Position numbers and translations under genes: made by a program
DNA from: Erpobdella octoculata
Taxonomy: Eukaryota > Annelida > Clitellata > Hirudinida > Erpobdellidae
Reading direction: 5' to 3'
Length of the DNA stretch: 64,000 bases
Assembly: GCA_963978895.1 (NCBI GenBank)
Contig: CAXBUH010000050.1
Span: 149,001 to 213,000, forward strand
Notes under the pieces: generated by a model
Database searches by the model: none
Told to the model about the DNA's origin: nothing
Seen by the model: the letters and a program-made list of their open reading frames with translations, nothing else
In this document: one piece after another, positions 12,870-23,985 of the stretch
How the letters are laid out: each line of letters starts with the position of its first letter
How positions within the stretch are numbered: position 1 is the stretch's first letter

Positions 12870-13409
12870 GGGGACATCCATTAATTATGTCAACAAAATA
12901 GGGGGGAGGGGGTTTGAAAAAGTTTGACAATTGTTGACATGGGGGAGGGGTGAGTTCAAGATAAATTGACGTCAACAATATATTTTTTACAAGAGTTAAT
13001 AAATCAAAAAATAGAAAAGTAATAAATGCATTGTATGCCAGTCAGTCAATTAGAATCTATCTACCCCCAAAAAAACATTCAAAATACGACGCAGTTTACG
13101 ATAATCGTAAACTGTGTCGTATTTTGATTTCTACTTAAAACTTAACTCTTAACTATAAATTAAATAAATAAAACTTATTGACCTAAAATTGTAATGTAAA
13201 ACCATAAGATCCCACACTTTTCTATTTTTAGCATAAAAAGCAACCCGTATAAAATATTGTTAGCTATTTTGTTGGTTTTTTTGGGGAGAGGGCTAAAATT
13301 TGTTTGACATAATTTTGTTGGGGGATGACTGGAAGTTTGACAGTTGTTGACAATGTGGAGGGGGTCACAAATTGCCTAAAAATTGTTGACATAATTAATG
13401 GACGTCCCC
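12870..13409. mobile_element. MITE with TAA target duplication
   Basis: Terminal inverted repeats begin GGGGACATCCATTAATTATG on the left and end with the complement on the right, with one difference (GGACGTCC), and extend imperfectly for about 45 bp through G-rich/C-rich stretches. TAA flanks both sides (12867-12869 and 13410-13412), as expected for PIF/Harbinger-type transposons. No transposase frame is present. It sits inside the L2 LINE 3' end, so it is younger than that LINE. The superfamily is inferred from the 3-bp duplication only. Confidence 0.85.
13080..13126. repeat. 47-nt near-perfect palindrome in the MITE
   Basis: CAAAATACGACGCAGTTTAC and its complement with two G-to-T/A differences flank a 3-base centre. 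A transcript or single strand would form a 22-bp hairpin. Confidence 0.9.
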
Positions 13410-13592
13410 TAAACGCTCTTTCTCCTACTCTGGTCCCTATCTCTGAAACTCTCTTCCTTCTTCTCTTACTAACTCTACTTCTTTCACAGCTTTCCGACGT
13501 GGACTTAAAACACATCTGTTTAATAAGTTCATGACCGAGCGCTATTGAACGCCACGGAAATAACGCTATATAAATGCAATTTGATTGATTGA

Positions 13593-14439
13593 TTGAATAC
13601 TGTATGTCGCATGTTGACGACGACTATATCCGAAATTCAGACGGAGCGAAGATATGTGGTAGCCCGTCATATGGGGTATTCAGGCGCGGTCCCACCATTG
13701 GGGATGCAGTCTCCCCCACCAGCCTAAGAGCTCAATTTTTTTCAATGAATAAATAAAGTTAAACGTATTACTAAACAACCCCCCACCAAACACCAACTAT
13801 CTATCTAACCTAGATAATTATAAAATACGAAGACATCTGTGGGCATCAGAATAGCGCAATTAATATCTCATTACTATACCTAAGTAAGATATGCTTGACC
13901 AACCGAAAGCGATTATGTCCTGCCAACCAACAGCTTATAAATTTGGTTTTTATTCTTCGTTGTTTGCTGGGGCTAAACGTTAAAAATTTTAATACAAAAT
14001 TGAGTTTTTGAGAGTTTAGAACACTATATTAATCAAAAAGGGAAAATACCCACTGTTTTCTGTGAAGTCTAGAGGTGGTAAATACTTAATTTTATAATTC
14101 TTAAATCAATTTTGTTTTACTAATTTAACTGCACAAACTCTAATTATTGTGTAGAAGATGTCAAGCAAAAATCAGCAACTCATTAAGATTACGTCATTCT
14201 TTAAATCGGCACCCACTGAGCATTGAGAATGCGGAAATTCTAGCCAAACCTCTAACCCTGAACAACAAGATTGTCATTTATCTACTCGTTTTTTCAAATT
14301 CTCGACGAACAAAAATACATTTGAGTCAAACTTAACCAACAAAACTCTCAAATTTTCGTTTCAAACCATTCAAACCTAACACTATTTGAATATTGCATTT
14401 GCGTTTACTGAGGTTGAAGGAAAGTGCATGTTCGTCATT
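13593..14439. other. No gene recognised
   Basis: AT-rich. A GC-richer patch at 13605-13735 (GTCATATGGGGTATTCAGG, GGGGATGCAGTCTCC) may be the edge of an unidentified repeat. A small frame at 14147-14335 has no family features. Confidence 0.4.
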
Positions 14440-14592
14440 CTATAGACATTAAACAAGTTAAAATTAGACTACAGACATCTTTTTAATAAGTTTTTTGATT
14501 AGGAGATGCTGATGAACTGCGCGCTTTTGCGAAAGAATTGTTTTTTTCATAAGGGCACGATATAAATGTTATTTTGTATTGTATTTTTTAGG
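14440..14592 (+). pseudogene. L2-type LINE 3' end scrap
   Basis: A short coding end (DYRHLFNKFFD) near 14465-14500 is followed by an AAGGGCACGATATAAATG-type 3' UTR that parallels the L2 copy at 13550 (CGCTATATAAATG). The tail is T/A-rich rather than TGAT. Confidence 0.55.
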
Positions 14593-14694
14593 GAGATTGA
14601 ATAGGAACATACACATTTCTTATGTTCAAAAACGCCATTTTCTTACAACACATTCATTACTTGATGATAACGTTAAAATCTATAAAAGAGAAAT

Positions 14695-14772
14695 ATATTT
14701 CCGGGGGGAAATGTCGGGGGGAAATGTCCAAGGGGAAAATGTCCGGGGGGATTGAATATCCGTTCCCCCTTC
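14695..14772. repeat. G-rich minisatellite
   Basis: Three to four imperfect units of GGGGGGAAATGTCC, with a C-rich partner (CCGTTCCCCC) near 14760 that could pair back to it. Confidence 0.7.
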
Positions 14773-16850
14773 TACTTCTTATTGCATTTGATTTGTATAT
14801 ATAAATACTTTGTTTAGCTTTTTAATCATTGAAATTGATGAACTTTGCTTTTTCTGTATGAATTTGCTCTTTTATCACATTTGATGTCTATTTATGGTAT
14901 TTTAGCTGTATATATTGCTTAAATCATTTAAATTCATCTACACAATAACTTTACTCTATCTTGCTTTGTTGACTTGAACTTTTTTATTCATTCAGAACTT
15001 TTCATTTTTTAAGTATATTAGAAATAGATAGGAAGCACAAAAGCCCCTAATTTTATTTTAATTTTTTTTCTTTGTTCTGTTATTTTATATAACATGATTT
15101 TTTATACTGAAATAAACTGTTCTTTTTAACTTACTAGACTTACTTTTTCACATATTAATTATTATCCTTTAGTTAAATTTGAGCTGTTTTACTATTAATT
15201 CGTAATTGAAATAAGGATATTCTTAAATAATAAATGACAAAAAGATTAGATTTGAACATGGAACCTCAAACTCAAAAGCACCTCTATCAACTATACTAAC
15301 CAGTTTGCTTTTGTGAACCACAGATGTGTAATTTAAGAAATGCATTAAAAAATATAACTACTGATAGCACTAGAAAACAGTGAAGAAAAACATTTTGGAT
15401 ATTTATTTTATTTGGTTAGATAAAAATCTTAAAGCTGGAGAAGACTAGTAAAACAATAGGAAAAAAACAGAACTACACAAAGCAAGACAACCTGCAAACA
15501 AAACAGACAAATCAAAATGAATTAAATTTGTATTTATTTCAACTCCTAAAAGCAAAAAAACAACAAAGAATTCATCTTAAAAGAAATGAAAAAATAAACA
15601 AAACATCAATCTTTTTGAATACTAAGAATGTATAAATTTTTTATCTATTGCTGCTAAATTACTAAAAAATGAGCTATATCATGAGCTACTACTATTCATT
15701 CTTTTGGAAGAAATGACATAAATAGCAAGAACAATGAGCAAAAGTGTCAAAATATTAATATAGTAACCATAGAAACCTGTTGACAAATTTTGACAACAAA
15801 TACAAGACCAAAACATAGAATCAATTGAAATGCAAACACTTCAGTGGCATGTAATGTTATTTAAACAGTACAATCCAAATAAAAAATGTTTAGAAATTCA
15901 TTGAAGTTGCAATTTTGTGTTGTTCCAGATAAATAAGAGACACTTGATTTCAAGTTGAACAGTTCATACTTCTGATGGCAAAACTTCAAAGATATATTCA
16001 ATTAAGAGTTTGACAACACTGCTTAGCTCCTCTGTTATTTTTTCCATACTGTATAAAGTACCTGGAAATAAGTTTTTTAAAGGAAATAAAATAAAATTCA
16101 TTATTATAATTATTAATATCTACCTAGTATGAATGTTTTCATATGTTTATTATATCTGGTTTTCTAAATTACTTGTTTCAAATATACTATGAAACAATGT
16201 GTAACTGTAACTGAAAAACATGTTATGGAGTCTATAGAACTAACAGCAATTACCAGGAAATAATGCTAATATTTTCACTTGAATAGATAGAATCATTTTT
16301 TTAAGTGACAAATAAATGGTTTAAAAAAGAATTCTAACAAAGATAGGTTTTTTATTTTTATTGCTTCTTTGAAAATATATCAGTCTGAGTTAGTTAATCA
16401 AATCCAGCATGCTAAACTAGTAACACTATTAGAGAATAACTCTATTCTATAATTATTAGTATAAGAAATGGCAGACAGTAATAGATATAAATTTATAAAT
16501 TGCTATAAGTAAAATATAATAATATAATATATACTAACAAAAAGTCGTCTCTCAATCCATCTGCCGAGACTCGGATTGAAGAACTGGTGTAAATTAACCA
16601 AAAAGCAGGATATTTGAATAATTATAACTTTTAATACTAACATGATGAGTGCTTTATCAAACCGATTACTATTACTATTGTGACCACTAGAAAATTCCCC
16701 GCTTGTGCTGTAACGTTATAGCGGCAAATATCTAAATTTTTTCATCTAAAATGTTATATTAAAATTCCTTCCTAAGTCAATAGTTAACAGATTTTTTGCT
16801 ATCAATTTTATATGAACTTTATTTTAAAAGTTAAAATCAAAAGAACTCTT
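14773..16850. other. AT-rich DNA, nothing recognised
   Basis: Both strands lack long or motif-bearing frames. No repeat family, tRNA-like box or clear splice-bounded exon could be supported. It could be intergenic or a large intron. Confidence 0.5.
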
Positions 16851-16895
16851 TGAATTTTGCGCGCAATAACACGACATGGCCTGGCAACCCACTTG

Positions 16896-17190
<295 letters not shown>

Positions 17191-17596
17191 TTTAATGAAA
17201 CGTTTTTAATTATACTTTTTTTATCCTCATAACTCCAGCTTTTTTAAGTACGTTAATCTAATTACAGTGTCTAAATTTGATTATTTTTATTGATATCCTT
17301 CTATTAAGATAATTCTATAAAAATATTAGTTTATTTGTATATTAAGTTAATACATGTTTTCTTATCTTTTGCCTCCTTTTACCCGATTGTACTTACAGAC
17401 TCTGAAGATGGCGAAATCCAAAACGGCCCGTAAGTCAGAAATAAAGGAGGTTTTAAATGTTAATACTTTACTTAATACGTGCTGCAATAGTCAAAAAATG
17501 TTGTTCCAAAATATCGAGAAAGTAACTATAAAACTGTTAAATGGAGACTCATTTTTAATCGAGCTTGTCTTAAAGAAAATCTTATGCCATCTTACA

Positions 17597-17602
<6 letters not shown>

Positions 17603-17677
<75 letters not shown>
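17603..17677. repeat. (TA)n microsatellite
   Basis: About 37 TA units immediately before the Helitron-like terminus. Confidence 0.95.
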
Positions 17678-17678
<1 letters not shown>

Positions 17679-17859
17679 TAGCGGGGTTACCCGGCGTTGC
17701 CCGGGGTTTTTAGAGGTTTTTCTAATGTTTGTCTCTCTCGCTCCCGTCTCCTTCTCCACTTTCCCGTTTTCGTCGCTTTTCCGCTCTCGGTCGTTTTCCA
17801 GCTCCCGGTCGCTTTCCCGCTCAGAAGTTTTGTTATCGATTTTCTCTCTTGCTCTCCCG

Positions 17860-18090
17860 CTTCAAGTCGCTTTCCGCGTTTCCGGTCGCTTTCCCTTTCC
17901 CGGTCGCTTTCCCGTTCCCGGTCGCTTTCCCGTTCCCGGCTGCTTTCCCGTTCCCGGTCGCTTTCCCGTTCCCGGTCGCTTTTCCGTTCCCGGTCGCTTT
18001 CCCGTTCCCGGTCGCTTTCCCGTTCCCGCTCACGCTTGCTCTCCCGTTCCCGGTCACGGTTGCTCTCCCGTTCCCGTTCACGCTCATTTT
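17860..18090. repeat. 18-bp C/T-rich minisatellite
   Basis: About ten tandem units of CCGGTCGCTTTCCCGTTC. Repetitive frames on both strands (Arg/Ser/Glu or Gly/Asn/Lys) are shadows of this repeat. Confidence 0.9.
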
Positions 18091-18204
18091 CTCTTTTCCA
18101 TTCTTTCATAACTTCTTTTAGCCTGTAAAACGTAAAATATATTTGCTAAGACTATATATGTATGAATGTTTGTGGGTTAGTTTGTTTATTATAGAAACGG
18201 GAGA

Positions 18205-18380
18205 ATTTTCCGGAACGGACAGCGAGCGGGAACGGAAAAGCAAGCGTGAGCGGGAATGGGAGAGCAAACGTGAGCGGGAACGGGAAAGCGACCGGCAGCG
18301 GGAAAGCGACCGGCAGTGGGAAAACGACCGAAAACGGGAAAGCGAGCAGGAGTGGGAAAGGAAACGGGAGAGAAATAGAC
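18205..18380. repeat. G/A-rich minisatellite, inverse of the previous array
   Basis: Tandem units of GAGCGGGAACGGGAAAGCG and relatives, complementary to the C/T-rich array about 120 bp to the left. Together they form a long imperfect inverted repeat. Confidence 0.85.
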
Positions 18381-18569
18381 AAACATTAGATATATATATA
18401 TAGTTCCCGCTCGCTGACCCGCTCCGCTCCGCTCATTTTGTGGCGGATTTCAAAAATTTTTTTCTATATTTGATTCCCTTGACTCTCAAGGTTGTTTGAA
18501 AATTTCATTATGATCGGATGAATGGTGTAGCAATGCATCAAGGACATATATACATATATACAAACATTC

Positions 18570-18572
<3 letters not shown>

Positions 18573-18626
<54 letters not shown>
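18573..18626. repeat. (TA)n microsatellite
   Basis: About 27 TA units on the left side of the tRNA-like unit. Confidence 0.95.
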
Positions 18627-18868
<242 letters not shown>

Positions 18869-19023
18869 GTGTTTTTTGCATAACTCGGCAGTAGATTTTC
18901 TTTTATACATGCTCTGTTGAATATAACTGCCCATTTTTATTGATTATTTTTTTAACGTAAGACTCCAAACTGCAAATAACGATTTTGTTTTTTGAATAAA
19001 ATTCTTTTTTAATTTTTGTAACG

Positions 19024-19065
19024 GGCTTACTGTGCAGTTTCGGCTCGAAAACCATCATTAGAGCC
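19024..19065 (-). ncRNA. Hammerhead-like motif, mutated core
   Basis: This is the inverted partner of 22174-22215. On the minus strand stem I (GGCT/AGCC), stem II (GGTT-TTCG-AGCC, with a G-U wobble) and stem III (ACTGCACAGT) are kept, but the core reads CTAATGA instead of CTGANGA. Loss of that invariant G should abolish cleavage. Confidence 0.65.
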
Positions 19066-19593
19066 CTTTAAATAGAAAATAATGAAAATATTCAAAAACG
19101 GACGAATGTAAAAGTCGAACTGAAATTGGGATAATGTCGAAACATATTTACTTAAAACTAGACGAATAGAAAACAAATATATTGCAAACCGATATAGTTG
19201 TGATAAAACCAAGGGGAGATAAAATAATGTGAGATAAAATTAAACTGAGGTACATGTTATATAAAGAGCAGGTATACTACTGCAAAAACAGAAAACGTGA
19301 AGTGGAGTGAAATTGAGTTAGATATTGTTAAATGTTTGATATGGAATGACAATCGGTTTTAAAAAGTATGTAAACTTACTAGAAATCGACATCGAAAACG
19401 GCAAAGCGACCAGCAAAACGACAAACAAGGCAAGCCGAGAAGTAGTTGTGTACATTATGGCCGGCCAAGCGATGGCCAACACGAAAGATTGAAAATATAA
19501 AACCGGAATGAAAGGCTCACGAGAGTATAAAAGTATAAAACTGAATAAAATGCGGCTATTCTCTTTCGTCTGCGGAAAGTTATGTTGTCGCAG

Positions 19594-19926
19594 TTACTTA
19601 TATGAGGGAATGCGGGCGCGGTCCGCACGCACGGATCCGCTGTCATCACCGGACGGAACCGCTCGGTTAACTTCACCGGATACCGGCGCCTCAACATTAT
19701 GACCCAGGGTGGATTGCAGGTTGGCCTCCCCGGACACCGGCGGGCCGATGTCGTGACTTGGAGTAGAGTACGTGTTGGCACCGCCGGGACCGCCGGACAC
19801 CGGGACAAAGATGCGAGGACAAGGAGTAAAGTACGAGTCGTCGGAGCCGGACGCCGGCTCTTTGATGTGATGACCTGGAGTTGAGTGCGACGGTGTCTCC
19901 GGATGTTGAAAGGGCGGCGTCAACAT
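19594..19926 (-). CDS. Unrecognised frame with ~20-residue tandem repeats
   Basis: The 110-residue frame contains about four imperfect repeats of the form STPGHHIKEPASG / STPSHDIGPPVSG / STLGHNVEAPVSG, encoded by ~60-bp GC-rich DNA repeats (19675-19900). The strand has repeat-related open frames in two other phases, so coding status is uncertain. It lies in the interior of the Penelope-like segment and is much more GC-rich than its surroundings. No known domain is recognised. Confidence 0.35.
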   Translation of the reverse strand: MLTPPFQHPETPSHSTPGHHIKEPASGSDDSYFTPCPRIFVPVSGGPGGANTYSTPSHDIGPPVSGEANLQSTLGHNVEAPVSGEVNRAVPSGDDSGSVRADRARIPSYK

Positions 19927-20168
19927 GGAATATCCGGAGAATTGACAGATTTCGGCTCTTCATATCTGCCAGGATTAATAAAAATAAATAAAAAAAACTT
20001 TTAAAAACTAGTTTTATCTTAGGATGCTCAGTTTAAATTTAATGAACAGATCTGTATAAAATTATTTATTTTCTACTTTTTAGTCTTTACATTTTTTTTT
20101 AATTATCTTCGCAATTATCGGACACTCACTATAAATCGAAAATATTCAATTAAATTAATATATAAAAA

Positions 20169-20437
<269 letters not shown>

Positions 20438-20619
20438 CAGTCCGATTAAACGACTAACCTGACAAAGCAAGTTAATATAAGACTAGTAAAAAGTAATCTG
20501 TTGTTCTCCGAGCCTCCTGGTCCATCGCGCGACGATTGAGACAGCAATCGAAACCCAAGTGACGTGGCGAGTCAGGAACATATCGATCAGTGAACTGACT
20601 GCTATGATCAAGGGCCGAG

Positions 20620-21502
20620 CAGTGTTGTTTCAGTTAGGGTTTTTCAGTTAGAGTATCGGTTAAAGTTAGCCAATTTAATATTTTTTAGTTAGTATTACAG
20701 TTAAAGTTAATTTTATTCATTTTTCCAGTTAATATTAGAGTTAATATTTTTTTCAGTTACTATTACAGTTAGTATAACAGTTTTTAATATAACCCATTAC
20801 TGATAAACATATTACTAAGCAAACGCTGTTTCAGTTTCACTTCTTGTACATCTGAATTCCATTCTTTTTTTATTGCTAATAAAAGCAGGCAAAGTAGTCT
20901 GTGCGCTATTTTGGTTAACCGTGTTTCCTGTATCATTTTTGACTAGTTTGCGTTTGTCCTTTAGCTTTCTGCGATTTGTCTCCAAATCCTCAAGTTCTTT
21001 TGCCACTTCCTTATGTCTATGACTTAGATGATTTACCTTTCAACAGAGCTCTGCAAGTTTCGACCACGTGAGCTTCCGCATCTTTTTCTCCCACACGTTG
21101 CACCGGCTTTTATCAGTAGGTAGAGTAGAGGGTTCGTAACTGAAATAACACCAAACTCCATTTTCTTGTTTTCGACAAGAATTTATTTTTAATATTGTTT
21201 ATACGTCGTTAAATGCAAATAAAGCAATAAAATAGAAAATCATAGTAGAGATAAAAGACGCGAGTGGGTTCGGTTACCAAATATAAACAAAGAAATAAAA
21301 TGTTGGCGCATTTCAGCATTGGATTTTCTGAAAACATTTTTTTCAGTTTATATTACAGTTACTAATTTTTTATACTATTAGTATTACAATTAAAGTTAAC
21401 ATTATTTTTCAGTTAAAGTTTCAGTTAGTACTTAACTTAAATCTCTGTTTTCAATTATTAGACCAAATTCAGTTAAAATTACGCTTAACTGAAACAACAC
21501 TG
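20620..21502 (-). mobile_element. hAT-1, non-autonomous hAT with BED remnant
   Basis: Terminal inverted repeats CAGTGTTGTTTCAGTTA and TAACTGAAACAACACTG are flanked by the 8-bp duplication GGGCCGAG (20612-20619, 21503-21510), diagnostic of hAT transposons. The subterminal regions are rich in CAGTTA/TAACTG words. Minus-strand coding traces match the hAT N-terminus: a broken BED-finger exon near 21040-21190 and the following basic linker ending QTTLPAFISNKKRM (20815-21006). The catalytic RNase H-like and dimerisation domains are absent. It interrupts the Penelope-like segment. Confidence 0.95.
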
Positions 21503-22173
21503 GGGCCGAGAACATAGACTGCTGCGCAAAAGGACGGCCGCGACTATGGAATCGTCGGACGAAGAATCTGCGTTTGACATGCATGTCCGGGAAACATCAC
21601 CACGAAGTCGAAGTCCGGACGCAGCGTCGACAAAGTAATGATCGATGTGTAGAGAATACGATCGTGACGATGAAATGGTACGGCCGGAGTGAGAGTCGAT
21701 ATTACCGACACCACCTCTGCAACCGGAAGCGTTGACGGATCTCAATGAAACGGCGTCTATGTAGGTTGAATTAAGTGGAGAAATGATAGATTTTGGATTG
21801 CCGCATCTGTAGTTAGAGGAGGAGAGTATCTTGCCGCCTTCCAGAGTCCCCAAGCAGTTAGCGCGACGTTCGAAAATTGAACGACGCACCGCGCCACCAG
21901 AGGATCGGCTGATAAGCTGGTTATTATGGTAAGGAACACGTTCGTATGAGGTGGAACGACGAGTATGGTTATCTGTACGACCGAAAAGCTGCAGAAGGCA
22001 TCATCCTGGACGTTAATCTTCAGTCGTGTGGGGTCGTTGTTGAATGAGAGTATTTTTGTGTTTGGGTCCAAAAGTAATCTTGTTGGTTTGACGTTGTGTA
22101 CGACATTATCCCAATTTCAGTTCGACTTTTACATTTGTCGGTTTTGATTATTTTGATTATTTTCTATTTAAAA

Positions 22174-22215
22174 GGCTCTGACGATGGCTTTCGAGCCGAA
22201 ACTGTACAGTAAGCC
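22174..22215 (+). ncRNA. Hammerhead-ribozyme-like motif
   Basis: The core CTGACGA (22178-22184) is followed by a GGCT-TTCG-AGCC hairpin (stem II, 22186-22197), GAA, then the palindrome ACTGTACAGT (stem III) and a TA cleavage position (22210-22211). GGCT before the core (22174-22177) pairs with AGCC after the cleavage site (22212-22215) as stem I. This is a type I hammerhead layout with a very short stem III, as described for Penelope-like elements. One extra T at 22185 lies between the core and stem II. Self-cleavage is inferred, not shown. Confidence 0.75.
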
Positions 22216-22299
22216 CGTTTCAAAAAGTAATAAAGAATTTTATTCAAAAAACAAAATCGTTATTTGCAATTTAGAGTCTTACGTTAAGAAAATAATCGA

Positions 22300-22728
22300 T
22301 ACAAAATGAGCAAGCGGGAACGGGAGAGCAAAGCGGGAACGGGAAAGAAAGCAGGAGCGGGAGAACAAGCGGAAAAGCGAGAGCGACTTTTTTTGCTGGA
22401 CTTGGCGGTGAAAGTCTAAATGTTTTTTAGATGTTTTTTAAATTATATTTTGTATTGAATTAGCTTGAAAAAGACCCGAAAATTTTAAATATCTGCCAAT
22501 TATCAGAACTATTGATGGTCAAGAGGTGAATTTAGTGAACAATAAAACAAAGCTAATTGTCGGATATTTGATAGCCAGCGTGGCCCGGGATTTTTTCGAG
22601 GCTTTTCTATCGTTTTTTCTTGCTTCCGTTTTCTTCCCCCTGCTTGCTCTCCCGTTTTTGGTCGCTTTTCCGTTTCCGGACGCTATCTCGCTCCCGCTTG
22701 CTTTTCCGTTCCCGGTTCATTTTTTTAT
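22300..22728. other. Helitron-related debris with G/A- and C/T-rich minisatellites
   Basis: 22310-22385 has GAGCAAGCGGGAACGGGAG-type units and 22606-22728 has C/T-rich units in inverse orientation, echoing 17860-18380. 22572-22612 (GTGGCCCGGGATTTTTTCGAGG) resembles the 3'-terminal part of the Helitron-like element at 17682-17720. No intact end was found. Confidence 0.5.
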
Positions 22729-23066
22729 ACGAAAATTTATATAGCGCCACATGCTGCAGAAACCGCTTTAATGGCGCTTTACAATTTTGGCAACTTGCAG
22801 ATAAGACTAGCGGCGTATGCGGTGTTTTACGGCGCTGCTGGCAGCCCGCATACAACTCGATAGCTCTACAAGTGCACAAAGTTCTTTAACCGCCAAGTTG
22901 GTACTCATTTATCGACCACCAAAGGATAAAACGCTGATTTGACGTGAGCACATACCAGTTAGTGAGTTAGTTTCATGCTCAAAGAAATTACGTGCCCGGA
23001 CCGGGAATCGAACCCAAGTCCTCCGACTCTCAAAGCCTGTGTCTATACCACTAGACCACCACGTTT
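22729..23066 (-). mobile_element. tRNA-derived SINE with L2-like tail
   Basis: On the minus strand the head (22990-23066) has A-box TGGTCTAGTGG and B-box GGTTCGATTCCC, the Pol III promoter of tRNA-derived SINEs. A ~230-bp body follows, and the 3' tail GGCGCTATATAAATTTTC (about 22735-22750) matches the 3' UTR end of the L2-type LINE at 13551-13563. Sharing a tail with a partner LINE is how such SINEs are mobilised. The tail lacks a clear simple repeat, and no target duplication was identified. Confidence 0.7.
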
Positions 23067-23400
23067 TCGCTCCCGGTCACTTTTCCATTCCGGCTTGCTT
23101 TTTCTTTCCCGTTCCCGTTTATTTTCCAGTTCTCGTTTTCGTTCGCTTTCCTGCTCGATCTGAATTTGTTTCACAAAACCTTACTCTATTGACTCTCTAG
23201 GTTGTGTGAAAATTTCCTTACAATCGGACGAAGGGTGTAACAAAGCATACAATACAAACGGCTTTGCTCTGGGTTTTCAGAGTTTCTTTTATTGTTTTTC
23301 TCTCTTACTCCCGTTTCCTTCCCCGCTTGCTCTCCCGCTTCTGGTCGATTTCCCGTTTCCATTATTTAGTCGTATGATTATGTTTATTAGAAAAAAGTGA
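23067..23400. other. Helitron-related debris
   Basis: C/T-rich minisatellite scraps (23068-23155 and 23290-23360) flank a GTGTGAAAATTTCCTTACAATC segment that parallels 18495-18520. The Ser/Arg-rich frames are shadows of the minisatellite. Confidence 0.5.
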
Positions 23401-23985
23401 TTTAAATTCTGCAAGTTAAATATAAATAATTATCTTGTTTTTTTATCCTTATCTTCGCTGTGCCGTCAATGTCTAAGACTCATCTACAATATCATCATCA
23501 ATATTTAGTCAAATGAATCAAATTAATCGCAAGAATTTTTGTTTGATTGCAAATAACTGCTAGGTGTGTAATTGACATCGTTAGTAACTAATAAAACTGA
23601 TAGAAATTGAAGCAAGGACATGTGTCGCAAGACCAATTTTTCCTATAGCCAATTGCCGCAAAGGCCAATCGTCGCCAGGGCCAATTGACTATGGATAATT
23701 GCAACAAGACCAATCGTCTCATTACGGTAATCCTATATGCATAAGCTGATCCTAGCGCTACTGTGCGAGAATTGATTCAAAAATGGCCTTTTCGTACAGG
23801 AGTTTTCTATTCAAGCACCGAAAGAGTGTTCCCATTCAATTATACTATTTGTTTGTTAAATACAAAAATAGCCAAGTTTACTGATTACATTTACTTATAA
23901 TTCTAATTGGAATAATAAAATAAATGCAAAACAATTTCTGGATAATTTTTTGAAAACAAAAATGTGCAACTTAACTGAATGTGTT
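23401..23985. other. AT-rich DNA with short CCAATTG repeats
   Basis: About five spaced words of the type GGCCAATTG/GACCAATCG recur at 23630-23730. No gene recognised. Confidence 0.5.

Larger units (their letters stand above)
12635..13592 (+). pseudogene. L2/CR1-type LINE 3' end, split by a MITE
   Basis: 12640-12866 encodes, with breaks, the end of an RT ORF: LVLLHWLPLRSRVIIK followed by ICLLMYK, close to the LHWLP...RI.FKI signature of L2/CR1 LINEs. The frame resumes at 13413 with FSYSGPYL, NSLPSSL, TAFRRGLKTHLFNKF, and the 3' UTR ends in GCGCTATTGAACGCC, then CGCTATATAAATG and a (TGAT)n tail at about 13573-13592. The interruption is exactly the 540-bp MITE at 12870-13409. The element is heavily 5'-truncated. 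Confidence 0.8.
17678..18572 (-). mobile_element. Helitron-like element, 3' end at left
   Basis: The minus strand ends with CCGGGTAACCCCGCTAG followed by T. A CTAG end (CTRR) after a short GC-rich hairpin and before a T fits a Helitron 3' terminus. Inside are C/T-rich then G/A-rich minisatellites in inverted orientation. The right part, 18440-18572, read on the minus strand has a TATAAATGAATG start, a TGTATATATG spacer and CCGATCATAATGAAATTTTC, which parallels the 5' part of Helitron-1 and -2 (microsatellite spacer, then a GTGAAATTTGG phrase). The 5' TC end is not resolved because it merges with (TA)n. No Rep/helicase frame is present, so it is non-autonomous. Confidence 0.6.

Noticed and set aside
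14508..14545. CTGATGA...GAAAG as a hammerhead candidate
   Set aside because: Stem II pairs weakly and no stem I or cleavage site fits; it lies in a LINE 3' UTR scrap.
17687..18121. Arg/Ser/Glu-rich and Gly/Asn/Lys-rich frames
   Set aside because: They are shadows of the 18-bp minisatellite, open on both strands.
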